Shown here piece by piece: positions 55,296 through 64,000 of a stretch of 64,000 bases of DNA. The stretch is from Akkermansia muciniphila. GTDB taxonomy: Bacteria; Verrucomicrobiota; Verrucomicrobiia; Verrucomicrobiales; Akkermansiaceae. Where the stretch lies: contig NZ_JABDHQ010000007.1 in NCBI RefSeq assembly GCF_018709685.1, positions 62,001 to 126,000 on the forward strand, in the 5' to 3' direction. Every line of letters begins with the position of its first letter. The stretch's first letter is position 1. A program made the position numbers and the translations under genes. The notes below the pieces were generated by a model. The model did not search any database. It was not told the origin of the DNA and worked only from the letters and a program-made list of their open reading frames with translations.

Positions 55296-55842
55296 TGTGA
55301 TAATGAATCAAAGATTTTGAGGTGAGTATGATTGGAAATCGCTCAATGAATGTATTTGTTGGACACAATAAAGGATGGATGCTGTCAATGAACGCGGCTA
55401 TTTCATGGGAAGGAAGGTATTTTTTTGGACGGGCCATCTGCCTTCCGTCCTTTTCTGGGGTCTTTATCCGTTGAACAGAAATGAATAAAAACCGTCGGCA
55501 GCGTTTTTGCTGCGGCTTGCAATCCTTGTTTGCCGCGTCAGGGCGTTTCCTGTTCTCCGGAATTTTATTGCTTGAATTAAAGTTTCCGTGCACGTTCAGA
55601 TTCTGCCCTGCCGCATTTGCAGGGAGGACGGAGGCCTGGCGAGAACGCGTCCGGAAAAAGGTCCATGGGATAGCAAGGCTTCCCCGGAGGGGAATGGCCG
55701 TGCCGCACATTAGTTCATGCATGTGCCTTGCAGCAGTGCGGACGGGCTCGCATTCTTCTCTTGCGAAAGGAATGAGGAGCTCCAGGCTGGAACATGGAAA
55801 CAGCTGGAAGCTGCGGCGAGGGTTTTAATGGGCATTTGCCCT
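55296..55842. other. 547-bp intergenic region inside the polysaccharide locus
   Basis: I see no convincing gene. A minus-strand open frame (55168-55722) overlaps the HTH gene and has unnatural composition. The part nearest the HTH gene (55296-55400) is AT-rich and presumably holds its promoter, though no clean -35/-10 pair stands out. A 12-bp palindrome GGGCATTTGCCC lies at 55830-55841, right behind the stop of the next gene. Confidence 0.55.
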
Positions 55843-56844
55843 TTAAGCCGCCGATTTTCCTGACGGCCGTTTGACATGGGCCAGATACGGGAGCAGGAAC
55901 GGGGCAAAGCGTTTCAGGGCAAAATAGAACAGGACAATGGCCGTGAATGCCAGCAGCGGCATGAACAGGGCGAACGCGCCGAATTTCATGGAGGAAGGCA
56001 GGAATTTGTAAATGGGCATGTGCAACATGAATGTCAGGAAGCAGGCGGGGGCCAGCAGGGCTATTCTGGCGGCCACGCCGGGCAGGCGCTTTTCCATCCA
56101 GATGCCTGCATACATAATCAGCATGACTCCCAGCAGCATGCCCGCGACCGTTTCCGTCCACAGGGAGAGGATTCCGGCGGAGTGCAGCAGAATCATTGCG
56201 GAGGAAACGAGGATGCTTACGCAGAAGACGATGCCGAATTTTTTGTTCAGCACCAGATGGATGTCGTCAATCCGGCGGGAGCTGAGCACGACGCCCAGCA
56301 GGTAGAAGGCGCAGGCTCCTACGGAGAGCGTCACCAGGGGATCGGGAGCCATGTTGCAGAAGGAGAAAAAGAGGAGCAGGGCGGGCAGCAGCAGTATTTT
56401 GATGCGGGCCAGTAGCGGCGTCAGCAGAGTGAGGATGATGATGTCCCGCAGGAACCAGGAGGGGCCGATGGGGGGAACACAATGAGGCTCGCTCCCGAAG
56501 GGGAAGAGGTCCATGCCCGGCAGGAACACGTCCCGGATGCCGAGCAGGTCCGCAAACTGGAAGGAACTGCCGCCGTGGAGGGAGAGAAAGAGCAGGTAGA
56601 GCACGTTCCAGAACATGTACGGGATGAACAGCCATAAAGCCCGGTCCATGGCTTTGCCCCAGGTGATGTTCCTTGCCAGGAAATACCCGGCCAGTACCAG
56701 GAAAAAGGGAACTGGGCCGTTGTAAAACAGATGGATTCCCGTTGTCCTGAGCAGGGGGGAGGACAGGTGGATGTACATGATCAGGAGCGCTGCAAGCACT
56801 CTTGACACCTCAATCCATACGACACGTTTTTTTGATGGTTCCAT
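55843..56844 (-). CDS. Acyltransferase-3 membrane protein
   Basis: A 333-residue multi-pass membrane acyltransferase of the polysaccharide O-acetyltransferase type. The first helix reads VVWIEVSRVLAALLIMYIHL, with the conserved Arg and His. A block typical of the family (GPSWFLRDIIILTLLTPLL) follows in the middle. It is the last gene of the main polysaccharide operon, about 90 bp after the nitroreductase-fold gene. The acceptor sugar is unknown. Confidence 0.85.
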   Translation of the reverse strand: MEPSKKRVVWIEVSRVLAALLIMYIHLSSPLLRTTGIHLFYNGPVPFFLVLAGYFLARNITWGKAMDRALWLFIPYMFWNVLYLLFLSLHGGSSFQFADLLGIRDVFLPGMDLFPFGSEPHCVPPIGPSWFLRDIIILTLLTPLLARIKILLLPALLLFFSFCNMAPDPLVTLSVGACAFYLLGVVLSSRRIDDIHLVLNKKFGIVFCVSILVSSAMILLHSAGILSLWTETVAGMLLGVMLIMYAGIWMEKRLPGVAARIALLAPACFLTFMLHMPIYKFLPSSMKFGAFALFMPLLAFTAIVLFYFALKRFAPFLLPYLAHVKRPSGKSAA

Positions 56845-56935
56845 GCAGAGAGAGTTTGGCTGCGGCGGGAGACGGCATAATGTGGGAAAGAAAAAGCTAC
56901 TCCCCTTGTCTTCAGTGGCCGGCGCTTTTTCTTGA

Positions 56936-57940
56936 TCACTTGTGAATGGTCAGAATCTGCCGGACGGGTTTCCGGGGAGAGACGGCCAGGCTGAACCGTT
57001 CCGGACAATCCCCGCAGGCCAGGATGCAGATGATGTTTTCATGGGTGGGAATGGGGACAAGCGTTCTCATCCATGAATCCAGGGCCGGTGTAACGGACCA
57101 ATTCAGGATGCAGTGTGCCACCTGGTTGGCGTGCAGCGCGTAACAGAGATTCATCAGGAAGATGCCTGCATTGGTATAAAGGTCGTTGCGTTCTTCAGCC
57201 CAGCGGATGTCATGGAGATCCGCCGTGATGACCAGAAGCTTGTCCGCCAGGTTTCCAAATCCTCTGTTTCCATTCTGGAGGGAAAGTATTTCCCTCTGGG
57301 TCTGCTTGTCGCAGATGCAGTGAACGCGGGTATGTTGCCTGTTGCAGGCGGAGGGGGCGCTGCGGGCTACGGAAACGGCCCGTTCAATCTGCTCCAGGGA
57401 GACGGTTCCGCAGAGATGGCGGACGGAATGCCTGGATTCCGCAAAAACGGGGAAGGGGGCGGAGATGTCCGCAAAGTACTGTTCCCTGGTCATTTCCAGT
57501 TGTTCGGCCTCCTGGGTATCAGGGTAGTCCGCCAGCAGGCTGTCCAGCTCACGCTGCAAATCCGGTTTCAGGGGGAAGCCTTCCGCCCGGTGAAGAGTCT
57601 GGTAAGTCTTCAGTACGGACAGGGCATGCTGGAAGGCGGGTTCCCGGACGTCTTCCGTTTCCGCGTAGGAGCGTAGCAGGGAGATGAGATTAAGGATCAC
57701 GTCATGGCCGAAGCCCAGCCTTCTTTCAGGCATGGTCAATCCCTTTTCCACAATATGGTAGGCCATGATGACGGCAGCATTTTTCTGCTCCCGTTCCTGC
57801 TGGTGGAAGGCTCCGGAATGCCTGGAGAAACGATTCCGGTCATAGGCGTACAGATGCCTGATTTTAAAACGGGTGGAATACTTGCAGCCCAGGTATTGGA
57901 GGCGGCGGCGGATTCTGGGGAACAGTTGAAGAATATTCAT
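56936..57940 (-). CDS. Nitroreductase-fold protein in polysaccharide locus
   Basis: A 334-residue protein. The N-terminal 170 residues are helical and unfamiliar. The C-terminal half has nitroreductase-type FMN-binding features: SRHSVRHLCG near the Arg-rich start, ARSAPSACNRQHTRVHCI, and the DLYTNAGIFLMNLCYAL helix. Nitroreductase-like proteins occur in several capsule loci, where their role is unclear; they may oxidise or reduce a sugar intermediate. It sits between the flippase and an acyltransferase on the same strand. Confidence 0.75.
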   Translation of the reverse strand: MNILQLFPRIRRRLQYLGCKYSTRFKIRHLYAYDRNRFSRHSGAFHQQEREQKNAAVIMAYHIVEKGLTMPERRLGFGHDVILNLISLLRSYAETEDVREPAFQHALSVLKTYQTLHRAEGFPLKPDLQRELDSLLADYPDTQEAEQLEMTREQYFADISAPFPVFAESRHSVRHLCGTVSLEQIERAVSVARSAPSACNRQHTRVHCICDKQTQREILSLQNGNRGFGNLADKLLVITADLHDIRWAEERNDLYTNAGIFLMNLCYALHANQVAHCILNWSVTPALDSWMRTLVPIPTHENIICILACGDCPERFSLAVSPRKPVRQILTIHK

Positions 57941-57982
57941 GGATGGAAGTGATGGGGGGAAGGGGTGGCGGCCAAGCAGGAA

Positions 57983-59518
57983 TCAGGCCCGGTTCAGGAT
58001 GGGAAGGCGTTTTTTAATTTGCTGGAGGACCATCGTTTTTTCCTGCCGGGTAAGCCCCGCCAGGTAGATGAGCGCCGGGGAGACCAGGCAGGAGAGGGCC
58101 AGGCAGATGAAGCGTTCTCCCGGCACCCCTTTCAGCAGCAGGAAGAGGCCCCAGGTGGCCGCGCAGATCATCAGGACGACGGCCGAGGTTCTGAACACCA
58201 CCTGTTTCATGAAGGCGCGTACGGAGAACGGGAGCATTTTTTTCAGCAGCACCAGCCTCATTCCCAGCGCCATGAGCGTTAGGAGAATGGAAACCAGCAG
58301 GAATGAAATGGGCGCGCCGCCCCACTTGAAGATGAGGTAGCTCAGGGGAACGTTAAGCAGAAGCAGGGTGCCGACGAGCGTTTGGTAAAGGGCTATTTTC
58401 CCCGTAGCCAGCAGCACGGTGATGATGTAAGTGGCGTAGCATTCCATCAGGATATTGGCCAGGAGGAGGATGGTGAAGATGTTCGTGTAAACCGGGATTT
58501 CCTTGAGCCAGAGGGACAGGATGAAATCAATGTTGAAGCACAGCGGGATGATGAACACGGCCAGGAGGAAGAAGCTGTAGCGCGTTCCATTGAAGACGAG
58601 CTTCCACATGTGCCCGTAGTCGCCGGAGGCGTAGCTCTTGATGATTTGCGGCTGCATGGCGCTGGAGAAGCTCCCCATCAGGGCCGTTACCCCGGTGGAT
58701 ACCTGGGAAGCCACGGCCTGGGCCGCGTTGATGAGCACCCCGAAGAAGAGGTTGATGACCACGTTGATGCCGGCCCCTTTCAGAAGCCATGCCACGGACC
58801 CGAACAGGTTCCAGGAGTAAAACGCTCCCATTTCCTTGAGGAAGGGCTTGTCCAGAATAAGGCGGTAGCGGCAGCTCGGGTAATGCCTCCGGCAGTAGAA
58901 AACGTAGAAACCGCTTGAGGCCACGGTGAGCAGGAAGCAGTACCCCGCAAAGTAAATCAGCCGGTCTATGGGAACGTAGTACAGCAGGATCACGCAGACG
59001 ACCCTGACCACGGTCAGCGTGATGTCCACGGACGCCAGAATGCGGAAATTCTCATGGGCCGCCAGCGTGGCGGAGTACGCTACGTTAAGCACGCTGACCA
59101 GGAAGGTCATCAGGGAGAGCTGGTAAACCCAGTTGACGGCCGTCATGCGGTCCGCGGGAAAGACCATGTGGTAGTTGACTGCCCACAGCCCCACCGTTTC
59201 ACCCAGAATGAAAATGACCAGGGCAAAGAGGAACAGGATGCTCAGGGAGGAGGAGAAAACCTTGTTCAGCTTTTCATGGTTGTTCCTTCCCAGCTCATAG
59301 GTGATGAACCGGCTTATAGCCGTATTCAGGCTGCCGTTGAACAGGCCGAAGAGGGCTACCAGGCTGCCCACCACGTTGTAAATCCCGTAATCCGCTATGC
59401 CCAGGGCATCCAGCGTGAGACGCGAGGTGTACAGCCCGATGAGCAGGTTGACCAGCGAGCGGGAATAGAGCAGTACGGTGTTGCGCGCAATGCGCCTGTT
59501 GCTGTTTTCTTCAGCCAT
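57983..59518 (-). CDS. Wzx-type polysaccharide flippase
   Basis: A 511-residue multi-pass membrane protein of the MOP exporter superfamily, which flips lipid-linked oligosaccharides across the inner membrane. The opening (RIARNTVLLYSRSLVNLLIGLYTSRLTLDALGI) with ADYGIYNVVGS is characteristic of Wzx/RfbX proteins. About 12-14 hydrophobic helices are visible. The ATG at 59518 was preferred to one at 59551 because the latter overlaps the preceding gene by 40 bp. Confidence 0.9.
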   Translation of the reverse strand: MAEENSNRRIARNTVLLYSRSLVNLLIGLYTSRLTLDALGIADYGIYNVVGSLVALFGLFNGSLNTAISRFITYELGRNNHEKLNKVFSSSLSILFLFALVIFILGETVGLWAVNYHMVFPADRMTAVNWVYQLSLMTFLVSVLNVAYSATLAAHENFRILASVDITLTVVRVVCVILLYYVPIDRLIYFAGYCFLLTVASSGFYVFYCRRHYPSCRYRLILDKPFLKEMGAFYSWNLFGSVAWLLKGAGINVVINLFFGVLINAAQAVASQVSTGVTALMGSFSSAMQPQIIKSYASGDYGHMWKLVFNGTRYSFFLLAVFIIPLCFNIDFILSLWLKEIPVYTNIFTILLLANILMECYATYIITVLLATGKIALYQTLVGTLLLLNVPLSYLIFKWGGAPISFLLVSILLTLMALGMRLVLLKKMLPFSVRAFMKQVVFRTSAVVLMICAATWGLFLLLKGVPGERFICLALSCLVSPALIYLAGLTRQEKTMVLQQIKKRLPILNRA

Positions 59519-60671
59519 GGAGGGGAGAGGGGGTGCATTGTTGAACGGCATTCCGGAGGAAGTTCATGGAATGGCGGCGCAGGGCTTTCAGGTTCCGGTC
59601 CGTAGCCTCCCAGTTGACGGGGCGTTCCAGTTGCGCGCTCATGGAGCCCTGTTCCGGGCGGTATATCCTGTCCTCCAGGCCCAGGGCTTCCAGCAGAGAG
59701 AAGACGCGGGCATTCTGGATGGCCGTGTGCCCGTTCTGGAGGATGGTCAGGAAGGGCTTTTGCATGATGATGGCGAATACCGTCCCGTGGAATGAATTGG
59801 TGATGACGCAGGAGGCCTCCTGAAAGGCCTGCAAAAATTGGTAGGGGTCCGGGGTGATGGCGTATTTTTCAGGAATGCAGCGCTCTGCTCCCTGGAGGGG
59901 AATCACATGAAGAGGGGCGCCCATCCTTTTACCCACGGCTTTTACCTGTTTCCATGGCAGTTGGGAAAGGTTTTCAATGTTGAGAAAGTAGCCCAGTACG
60001 CAGGGGGCGGCCAGGTAGGGGGGACGGCCTTCCAGCAGTCTGCCATACTCCCGGCGGTCCAGAAGCAGGGTGGGGTCCAGCACCACGTCCACCTTGTCCG
60101 CCCCGGCTTTCCGGCAGATGTCCACTCCGTTTTTTTCACGCACGGAAATGGCGGCAAACCTGGGTAATTCCCTCTGCGCGTGCGCGAACCATTCCGGAGC
60201 CTGCTCTCCCCACGCGGCGCTGGCGGCATACGCAATGCGTCTCCCGGGAGGAGCGAAGTCCAGGAGTTTTTCCGGCTCGCAGGAGGTCCATATCTGGTCG
60301 CTTCCCGCCAGGTACAGGTCAAAGTCCAGTTCTTCCGCATGGAGTTCCCCCGGACGGAAGACCGGGGGGAGGCTGCGGATTTCCTTCTCCAGAAAGGCGT
60401 CGAATGGCGGCGTTTTCAGGGATGTTTTTCTCCGGACGGCAAGAAGACGCGCGCAGCGTGCAAGGAAATGAACGGGATGGTGAAGATAGTAGGCCAGCTT
60501 CTGCCGGGCGGAGGGTGGAGCGGGGACGGGGGGCAAAGCCGGCAGTTGCTTGATCAGCGCGGATTGAATGGACATGCGGTCCAGCACGCGCTGCATGGCG
60601 TACAATTGCAGCAGGGAGCCGTAATTGCGCGTGATGAAAGAGTAATGAATGGTGATGATGCCTATCTTCAT
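59511..60671 (-). CDS. Polysaccharide pyruvyl transferase
   Basis: A 386-residue cytoplasmic enzyme that would add pyruvate ketals to a surface polysaccharide. The start at 60671 gives the family opening (MKIGIITIHYSFITRNYGSLLQLYAMQ). Later blocks are also typical: LAGSDQIWTS, AYAASAAWG, ISVREKNGVDIC, VLDPTLLLDR and NSFHGTVFAIIMQKPF. Open frame upstream of the start overlaps the glycosyltransferase gene and is not coding-like. It overlaps the flippase start by 8 bp. Confidence 0.9.
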   Translation of the reverse strand: MKIGIITIHYSFITRNYGSLLQLYAMQRVLDRMSIQSALIKQLPALPPVPAPPSARQKLAYYLHHPVHFLARCARLLAVRRKTSLKTPPFDAFLEKEIRSLPPVFRPGELHAEELDFDLYLAGSDQIWTSCEPEKLLDFAPPGRRIAYAASAAWGEQAPEWFAHAQRELPRFAAISVREKNGVDICRKAGADKVDVVLDPTLLLDRREYGRLLEGRPPYLAAPCVLGYFLNIENLSQLPWKQVKAVGKRMGAPLHVIPLQGAERCIPEKYAITPDPYQFLQAFQEASCVITNSFHGTVFAIIMQKPFLTILQNGHTAIQNARVFSLLEALGLEDRIYRPEQGSMSAQLERPVNWEATDRNLKALRRHSMNFLRNAVQQCTPSPLHG

Positions 60672-60676
60672 GGGCG

Positions 60677-61702
60677 TCAGCTCTGGAAGGGTTTTCCGAT
60701 TCCGTGCAGCAGGGACTGGAGCCGCGTTCCGATGCCCGCCTGCATTCTCCAATGCCGGAACATCAGGCGCAGGGACGTCATTTTTTTCCCCTTCCGCAGA
60801 TAGCTTGAATAAGGAAAGGACGTGCTGCCCAGGATGGCCGCGCGGTCTTCCCGCGCAAGCCGCCGGATGGCCTGACCGTAAAAGGTTTTTCCCGCCAGCG
60901 CCCTGCGCAGCGTGCCCGTGACGCGTTCCCGGCGTTCTTTTCCGGCCAGTTCCCGGGGAACGCACTGGTACAGGTGGTAAATGGTCCTGATGGAATTGAT
61001 GAAGTCCGCCGTGCTCATTCTTCCGTTCATGAGGTTGTTCATGATGCTGCTCTCATGGCCCGCCCGGTAATGGTACAGGGGGCGCGGAATGATGGAGATG
61101 CGGCTGCTGTGGCAGAGCATCCTGGTGGAGAATTCCATGTCTTCGGAAACCTTGAGGTTCGGGATGAAATGAATCCCGTTCCGTTTGACGGTTTCCGTTT
61201 TGAAAAGCTTGGCCCAAACGGATACGTCCACCAGGGAGGAGCCGGAAAAGGTCTCATTGGTGACCGGGCATTCCGGAAGATTTCCAAGAGGGCGGTGGGG
61301 AGTCTCCGTATAGGCGTCTTCCCGGTTTTCCCGGTGAATGAAGATGGAGCACACTGCCATGTCCGCGCGGCTTTCTTTCATGGCGGCCAGCAGGCATTCC
61401 AGCGCGTCAGGTTCCATCCAGTCGTCGGAATCCATGAACGTCAGGCAGGGCGCGGAGGCCAGTTCCATGCCCAGATTGCGTGCCGCGGATACGCCTTCAT
61501 TCCGCTTGTGGATGATTTTGAACCGCGCGTCCCTGGCGCCGTATTCATCCAGAATGGCGCCGCTTCCGTCCGGGGAGCCGTCGTCAATGCAGATGCATTC
61601 CCATTCCTCCACCGTCTGGCTGAGGACGGAATCCAGGCATTGGCGCAGGTACTCTTCCACCTTGAAGACGGGAATGACAATGCTGACGAGGGGCTGAAGC
61701 AT
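60677..61702 (-). CDS. Family 2 glycosyltransferase
   Basis: A 341-residue GT2 enzyme with the GT-A fold at the N-terminus: LVSIVIPVFKVEEYL, ICIDDGSPDGSG for nucleotide binding, and a metal-binding SDDW in FMDSDDW. The C-terminal 120 residues are basic and helical. A 182-bp stretch inside it is nearly identical to part of the next GT2 gene. It is followed after 5 bp by the pyruvyl transferase gene. The donor and acceptor sugars are not known. Confidence 0.9.
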   Translation of the reverse strand: MLQPLVSIVIPVFKVEEYLRQCLDSVLSQTVEEWECICIDDGSPDGSGAILDEYGARDARFKIIHKRNEGVSAARNLGMELASAPCLTFMDSDDWMEPDALECLLAAMKESRADMAVCSIFIHRENREDAYTETPHRPLGNLPECPVTNETFSGSSLVDVSVWAKLFKTETVKRNGIHFIPNLKVSEDMEFSTRMLCHSSRISIIPRPLYHYRAGHESSIMNNLMNGRMSTADFINSIRTIYHLYQCVPRELAGKERRERVTGTLRRALAGKTFYGQAIRRLAREDRAAILGSTSFPYSSYLRKGKKMTSLRLMFRHWRMQAGIGTRLQSLLHGIGKPFQS

Positions 61703-61851
61703 GGGGACAGGAAGAAATGCTGGCGGGGGTTATCCGTTCCGCACCTGCCGGGCGCAGGAACAGGGTGCGGCAGGGACGCGCAGGCCGCAGGCATTTGCCG
61801 CGCCGCCGCTTGATAGAGGGTTCGTCATCCGGGCTTCCGTCTTGATGTTAT

Positions 61852-62880
61852 TCATGTGGAAATGTGCTTTTTGCCGGCCAGCCAGTTTTTAAAGGTGCGC
61901 CCGTAATTTGATTTGAGGAAAAAGTAAAGTACCAGGGGCAGGTTGGCAAGCGTCGCGTATTTTTTTAATGCAGGGAAAGACTCCCGCCTGATTGTTTGTT
62001 CATGCTCCGGGTAGAGGGTTTTTATTCTGCCTGAAATGAGTTTATAGTTTGAATAGCAGAGCCTGAACAGGACGAGCAGGCTCCTGCTCCGGAGGAAGTA
62101 GTTGCTGCTGTACGGGGAACGCCCGTCAATGCAATTGCTTAAGTTCAGGACGGCGTGAAGGGCGTTCATGTAATCCTCCAGAGGCATTTTCCGGTTGAAG
62201 AAGTTGCTTGTAACGCCTGTTTCCCCGTTGGTGAAGTATTGATAAAAAGGCTTGTTGATGACGGTTACGGAGGTGCAATGGCAGAAACATTGAGCCGTAA
62301 AATAAAGATCTTCCGCAAATTTGACTCCTTCCGGGAATTTTATCTTATTTTTTACCAGAATTTCCTTTTCATATACCTTGCCCCAGCAGGCCGGAATATT
62401 ATTGTTTGCTACAAAGGGAACGCCTGAGGAGAAAGAGGCCGTGGAATCTTCCGGCATGGGGCTTACCGTGGGGGCCAGAAAACCCTTCCAGTCCGCATCC
62501 AGCAGATGGGCCCCGAAGACGATGATGCCGGGGGAAGAGTCCCGGATTGCCTGCCGGCAGCATTGAAGGGTTTCCGGAAGGAGCTCATCATCCGCATCCA
62601 CAAACATCAGGTACGGGGCCTGCGCCAGTTCCATGCCCAGATTGCGGGCTGCGGATACGCCTTCATTCCGCTTGTGGATGATTTTGAACCGCGCGTCCCT
62701 GGCGCCGTATTCATCCAGAATGGCGCCGCTCCCGTCCGTAGAGCCGTCGTCAATGCAGATGCATTCCCATTCCTCCACCGTCTGGCTACGGATGGAATCC
62801 AGGCAGGCCGCAAGGCGCTTTTCATTCCGGTAAACCGGGATGATGATGCTGAACAGGGGATGGCGTGTGGCGGGGTTCAT
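61852..62880 (-). CDS. Family 2 glycosyltransferase
   Basis: A 342-residue GT2 enzyme, with LFSIIIPVYRNEKRL, CIDDGSTDGSG and FVDADDE as the nucleotide- and metal-binding blocks. Outside a shared N-terminal segment (residues about 26-86), it differs substantially from the GT2 encoded downstream, for instance in its C-terminal 200 residues. It lies 149 bp from the next gene on the same strand. The linkage formed is not predictable. Confidence 0.9.
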   Translation of the reverse strand: MNPATRHPLFSIIIPVYRNEKRLAACLDSIRSQTVEEWECICIDDGSTDGSGAILDEYGARDARFKIIHKRNEGVSAARNLGMELAQAPYLMFVDADDELLPETLQCCRQAIRDSSPGIIVFGAHLLDADWKGFLAPTVSPMPEDSTASFSSGVPFVANNNIPACWGKVYEKEILVKNKIKFPEGVKFAEDLYFTAQCFCHCTSVTVINKPFYQYFTNGETGVTSNFFNRKMPLEDYMNALHAVLNLSNCIDGRSPYSSNYFLRSRSLLVLFRLCYSNYKLISGRIKTLYPEHEQTIRRESFPALKKYATLANLPLVLYFFLKSNYGRTFKNWLAGKKHIST

Positions 62881-62928
62881 GAATGGGGCGTCTGGAAATT
62901 CAATGGGACGAACGGGGAAACAATGGGA

Positions 62929-63936
62929 TTACCGGGATGGAGCCAGGGGGCAGTACATCTTCTCTTTGAAAAACAGGAACCTGCTCCAGCCCAGCGCGTC
63001 GCATAGCCTGGTGGCTGCCAGACAGCCGGCCAGCACCAGCGTTACGGACAGGAGGGCAAAGCAGATTCTGCTGGAATCAAAGGCCAGGACCGGGGCCAGC
63101 GGCTTGCACAGGAGCGTGAAGGCGGGGGAAAAGATCACGATGGACAGGGAGTTCCTGCCCAGGTAGGTGAACAGCCGCCGGACGGCCTTTCCCGCGGGGT
63201 CATACGTCTTTACCAGAAAGCTGAGCGTCAGCATGCACAGGCACAGGGCCGCCATGCTGTCCCTGGAGGGGAGGGGGAAAAGCAGGAAAAGCACGGTTAC
63301 GGGGACCACGGCCCACAGGGTGGGGAAGAAGCATTTCAGGATGGGAACCCCTGTTATCCGGAAAAAGGCCCCAAGCAGGAAATAACTGACGTGAATCATC
63401 TGGAACGCCGGGTTAAGCCAGGAAACCGCCGTCAGGACGGCGGCGGATATGGCCAGCCGTGCCGGAGGGGAGAGCCGCGGAATGCGGGAGACGAGATAAT
63501 AAACGCCCAGGCACACCACCAGAAGATAGAGGTACCAGTACGTTCCCGCCGGGGCCAGCAGCAGCGTTTTCCAGAAGGCCGTGAACGCTGGTTCCAGGCG
63601 GTTGCTGGCGGGAATGGACGCCGGAAGAAGGGAAAGAGCCAGGTAATAAAGAGCTTCAAACACCAGGTACGGAACCAGGATGCCCAGCCACGTTTTCAGG
63701 AACCGGCGCGGAGCCTTGTCCGTATTGGCAAAGAAGCCGGACAGGATAATGAACCCGGACATGTGGAAAACGTACACGTACCGCGTGACGTCCAGGTAGT
63801 ATGTGGAGAACCAGGACAGGTGGAAGAGAACCATCAGGGTAATCAGGATTCCCTTCAGGTAGTCCGCCTGCGGAATCCGCTCCCTGCCGGGCGCGGCGGC
63901 GGGTGCGGGGATGGAACTGTCAAGGGCGGCTTGCAT
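62929..63936 (-). CDS. Acyltransferase-3 membrane protein (fucose O-acetyltransferase-like)
   Basis: A 335-residue multi-pass membrane acyltransferase. The opening (IPQADYLKGILITLMVLFHLSWF) has the LKGILI/FHL signature of a subgroup often annotated as fucose 4-O-acetyltransferase or polysaccharide O-acetylase. About ten helices follow, and the C-terminus is short. It is the first polysaccharide gene seen on this strand, and the locus probably continues beyond the window edge. Confidence 0.85.
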   Translation of the reverse strand: MQAALDSSIPAPAAAPGRERIPQADYLKGILITLMVLFHLSWFSTYYLDVTRYVYVFHMSGFIILSGFFANTDKAPRRFLKTWLGILVPYLVFEALYYLALSLLPASIPASNRLEPAFTAFWKTLLLAPAGTYWYLYLLVVCLGVYYLVSRIPRLSPPARLAISAAVLTAVSWLNPAFQMIHVSYFLLGAFFRITGVPILKCFFPTLWAVVPVTVLFLLFPLPSRDSMAALCLCMLTLSFLVKTYDPAGKAVRRLFTYLGRNSLSIVIFSPAFTLLCKPLAPVLAFDSSRICFALLSVTLVLAGCLAATRLCDALGWSRFLFFKEKMYCPLAPSR

Positions 63937-64000
63937 GGCTGGATAAGGGAAAGAGAGAGGAGAGGAGGGAGGGCACGGCGTTAAAGGTGCCTTGTTTTCA

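Noticed and set aside
55168-55722. Minus-strand frame of 184 codons in the polysaccharide-locus gap
   Set aside because: Overlaps the HTH gene in another frame, has scattered composition and no recognisable start signal or domain.
63981-64000. End of another minus-strand gene at the right edge
   Set aside because: A TAA at 63981-63983 preceded by five sense codons would fit a gene entering from outside, but the sequence is too short to support a call.

Overview
The window looks like chromosomal DNA of an Akkermansia-type verrucomicrobial gut bacterium. This is inferred from gene content (secreted GH20 hexosaminidase, L-fucose mutarotase next to a hexosamine-kinase-like protein, large membrane-anchored proteins of a style I associate with Akkermansia, menaquinone synthesis), moderately high GC, and weak Shine-Dalgarno sites. 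No database search was run. I saw no rRNA, tRNA, CRISPR array, intact insertion sequence or integrase.

Layout. (1) 0-5 kb: secreted GH20 hexosaminidase, an NlpC/P60-type lipoprotein, a DUF4870-type membrane protein and a beta-rich unknown. (2) 4.9-10 kb, minus strand: a compact group 1 [NiFe]-hydrogenase operon, hyaA-hyaB-hyaC-hyaD-hypA, preceded by an OprB-like porin (10-11.5 kb). Its cytochrome b subunit carries a 165-residue N-terminal extension that reads like the nucleotide-binding domain of a P-type ATPase. (3) 11.9-21.5 kb, minus strand: purA, a nucleotidyltransferase-like protein, a zinc-ribbon membrane protein, a PBP1-type glycosyltransferase with a degenerate transpeptidase site, pth, a DUF58 protein and a MoxR ATPase. 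(4) 21.6-27.2 kb: N-carbamoylputrescine amidase, a small unknown, a zinc alcohol dehydrogenase, serS, a coiled-coil membrane protein and an RRM RNA-binding protein.

(5) 27.4-31.6 kb is a visibly AT-richer block, bounded by hemW at 31646 and by a second, diverged copy of the hemW 3' end at 27372-27593 in the same orientation. This is the geometry left by integration into a gene 3' end. Inside is one minus-strand operon of four genes for probable exported proteins, the last two being tandem paralogues, one of them interrupted by an in-frame stop. (6) 31.6-43 kb: hemW, two very large paralogous membrane proteins that both begin with a kinase N-lobe-like domain without a catalytic lobe, an L,D-transpeptidase, pyrE and a GH3 (NagZ-like) hexosaminidase. 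(7) 43-53.7 kb: malic enzyme, an exported unknown, menD, metG, a small membrane protein, a MalY/PatB-type lyase, fucU, an N-acetylhexosamine-kinase-like protein and a beta-barrel protein.

(8) 53.7-64 kb, minus strand: a surface-polysaccharide locus with three acyltransferase-3 proteins, two family 2 glycosyltransferases, a polysaccharide pyruvyl transferase, a Wzx-type flippase, a nitroreductase-fold protein and a small HTH protein translationally coupled to one acyltransferase.

The strongest leads for something undescribed are the P-type-ATPase-domain/cytochrome fusion in the hydrogenase operon, the hemW-flanked exported-protein operon, the kinase-N-lobe-headed giant paralogues, and the penicillin-binding protein whose SxxK serine and lysine are both replaced.
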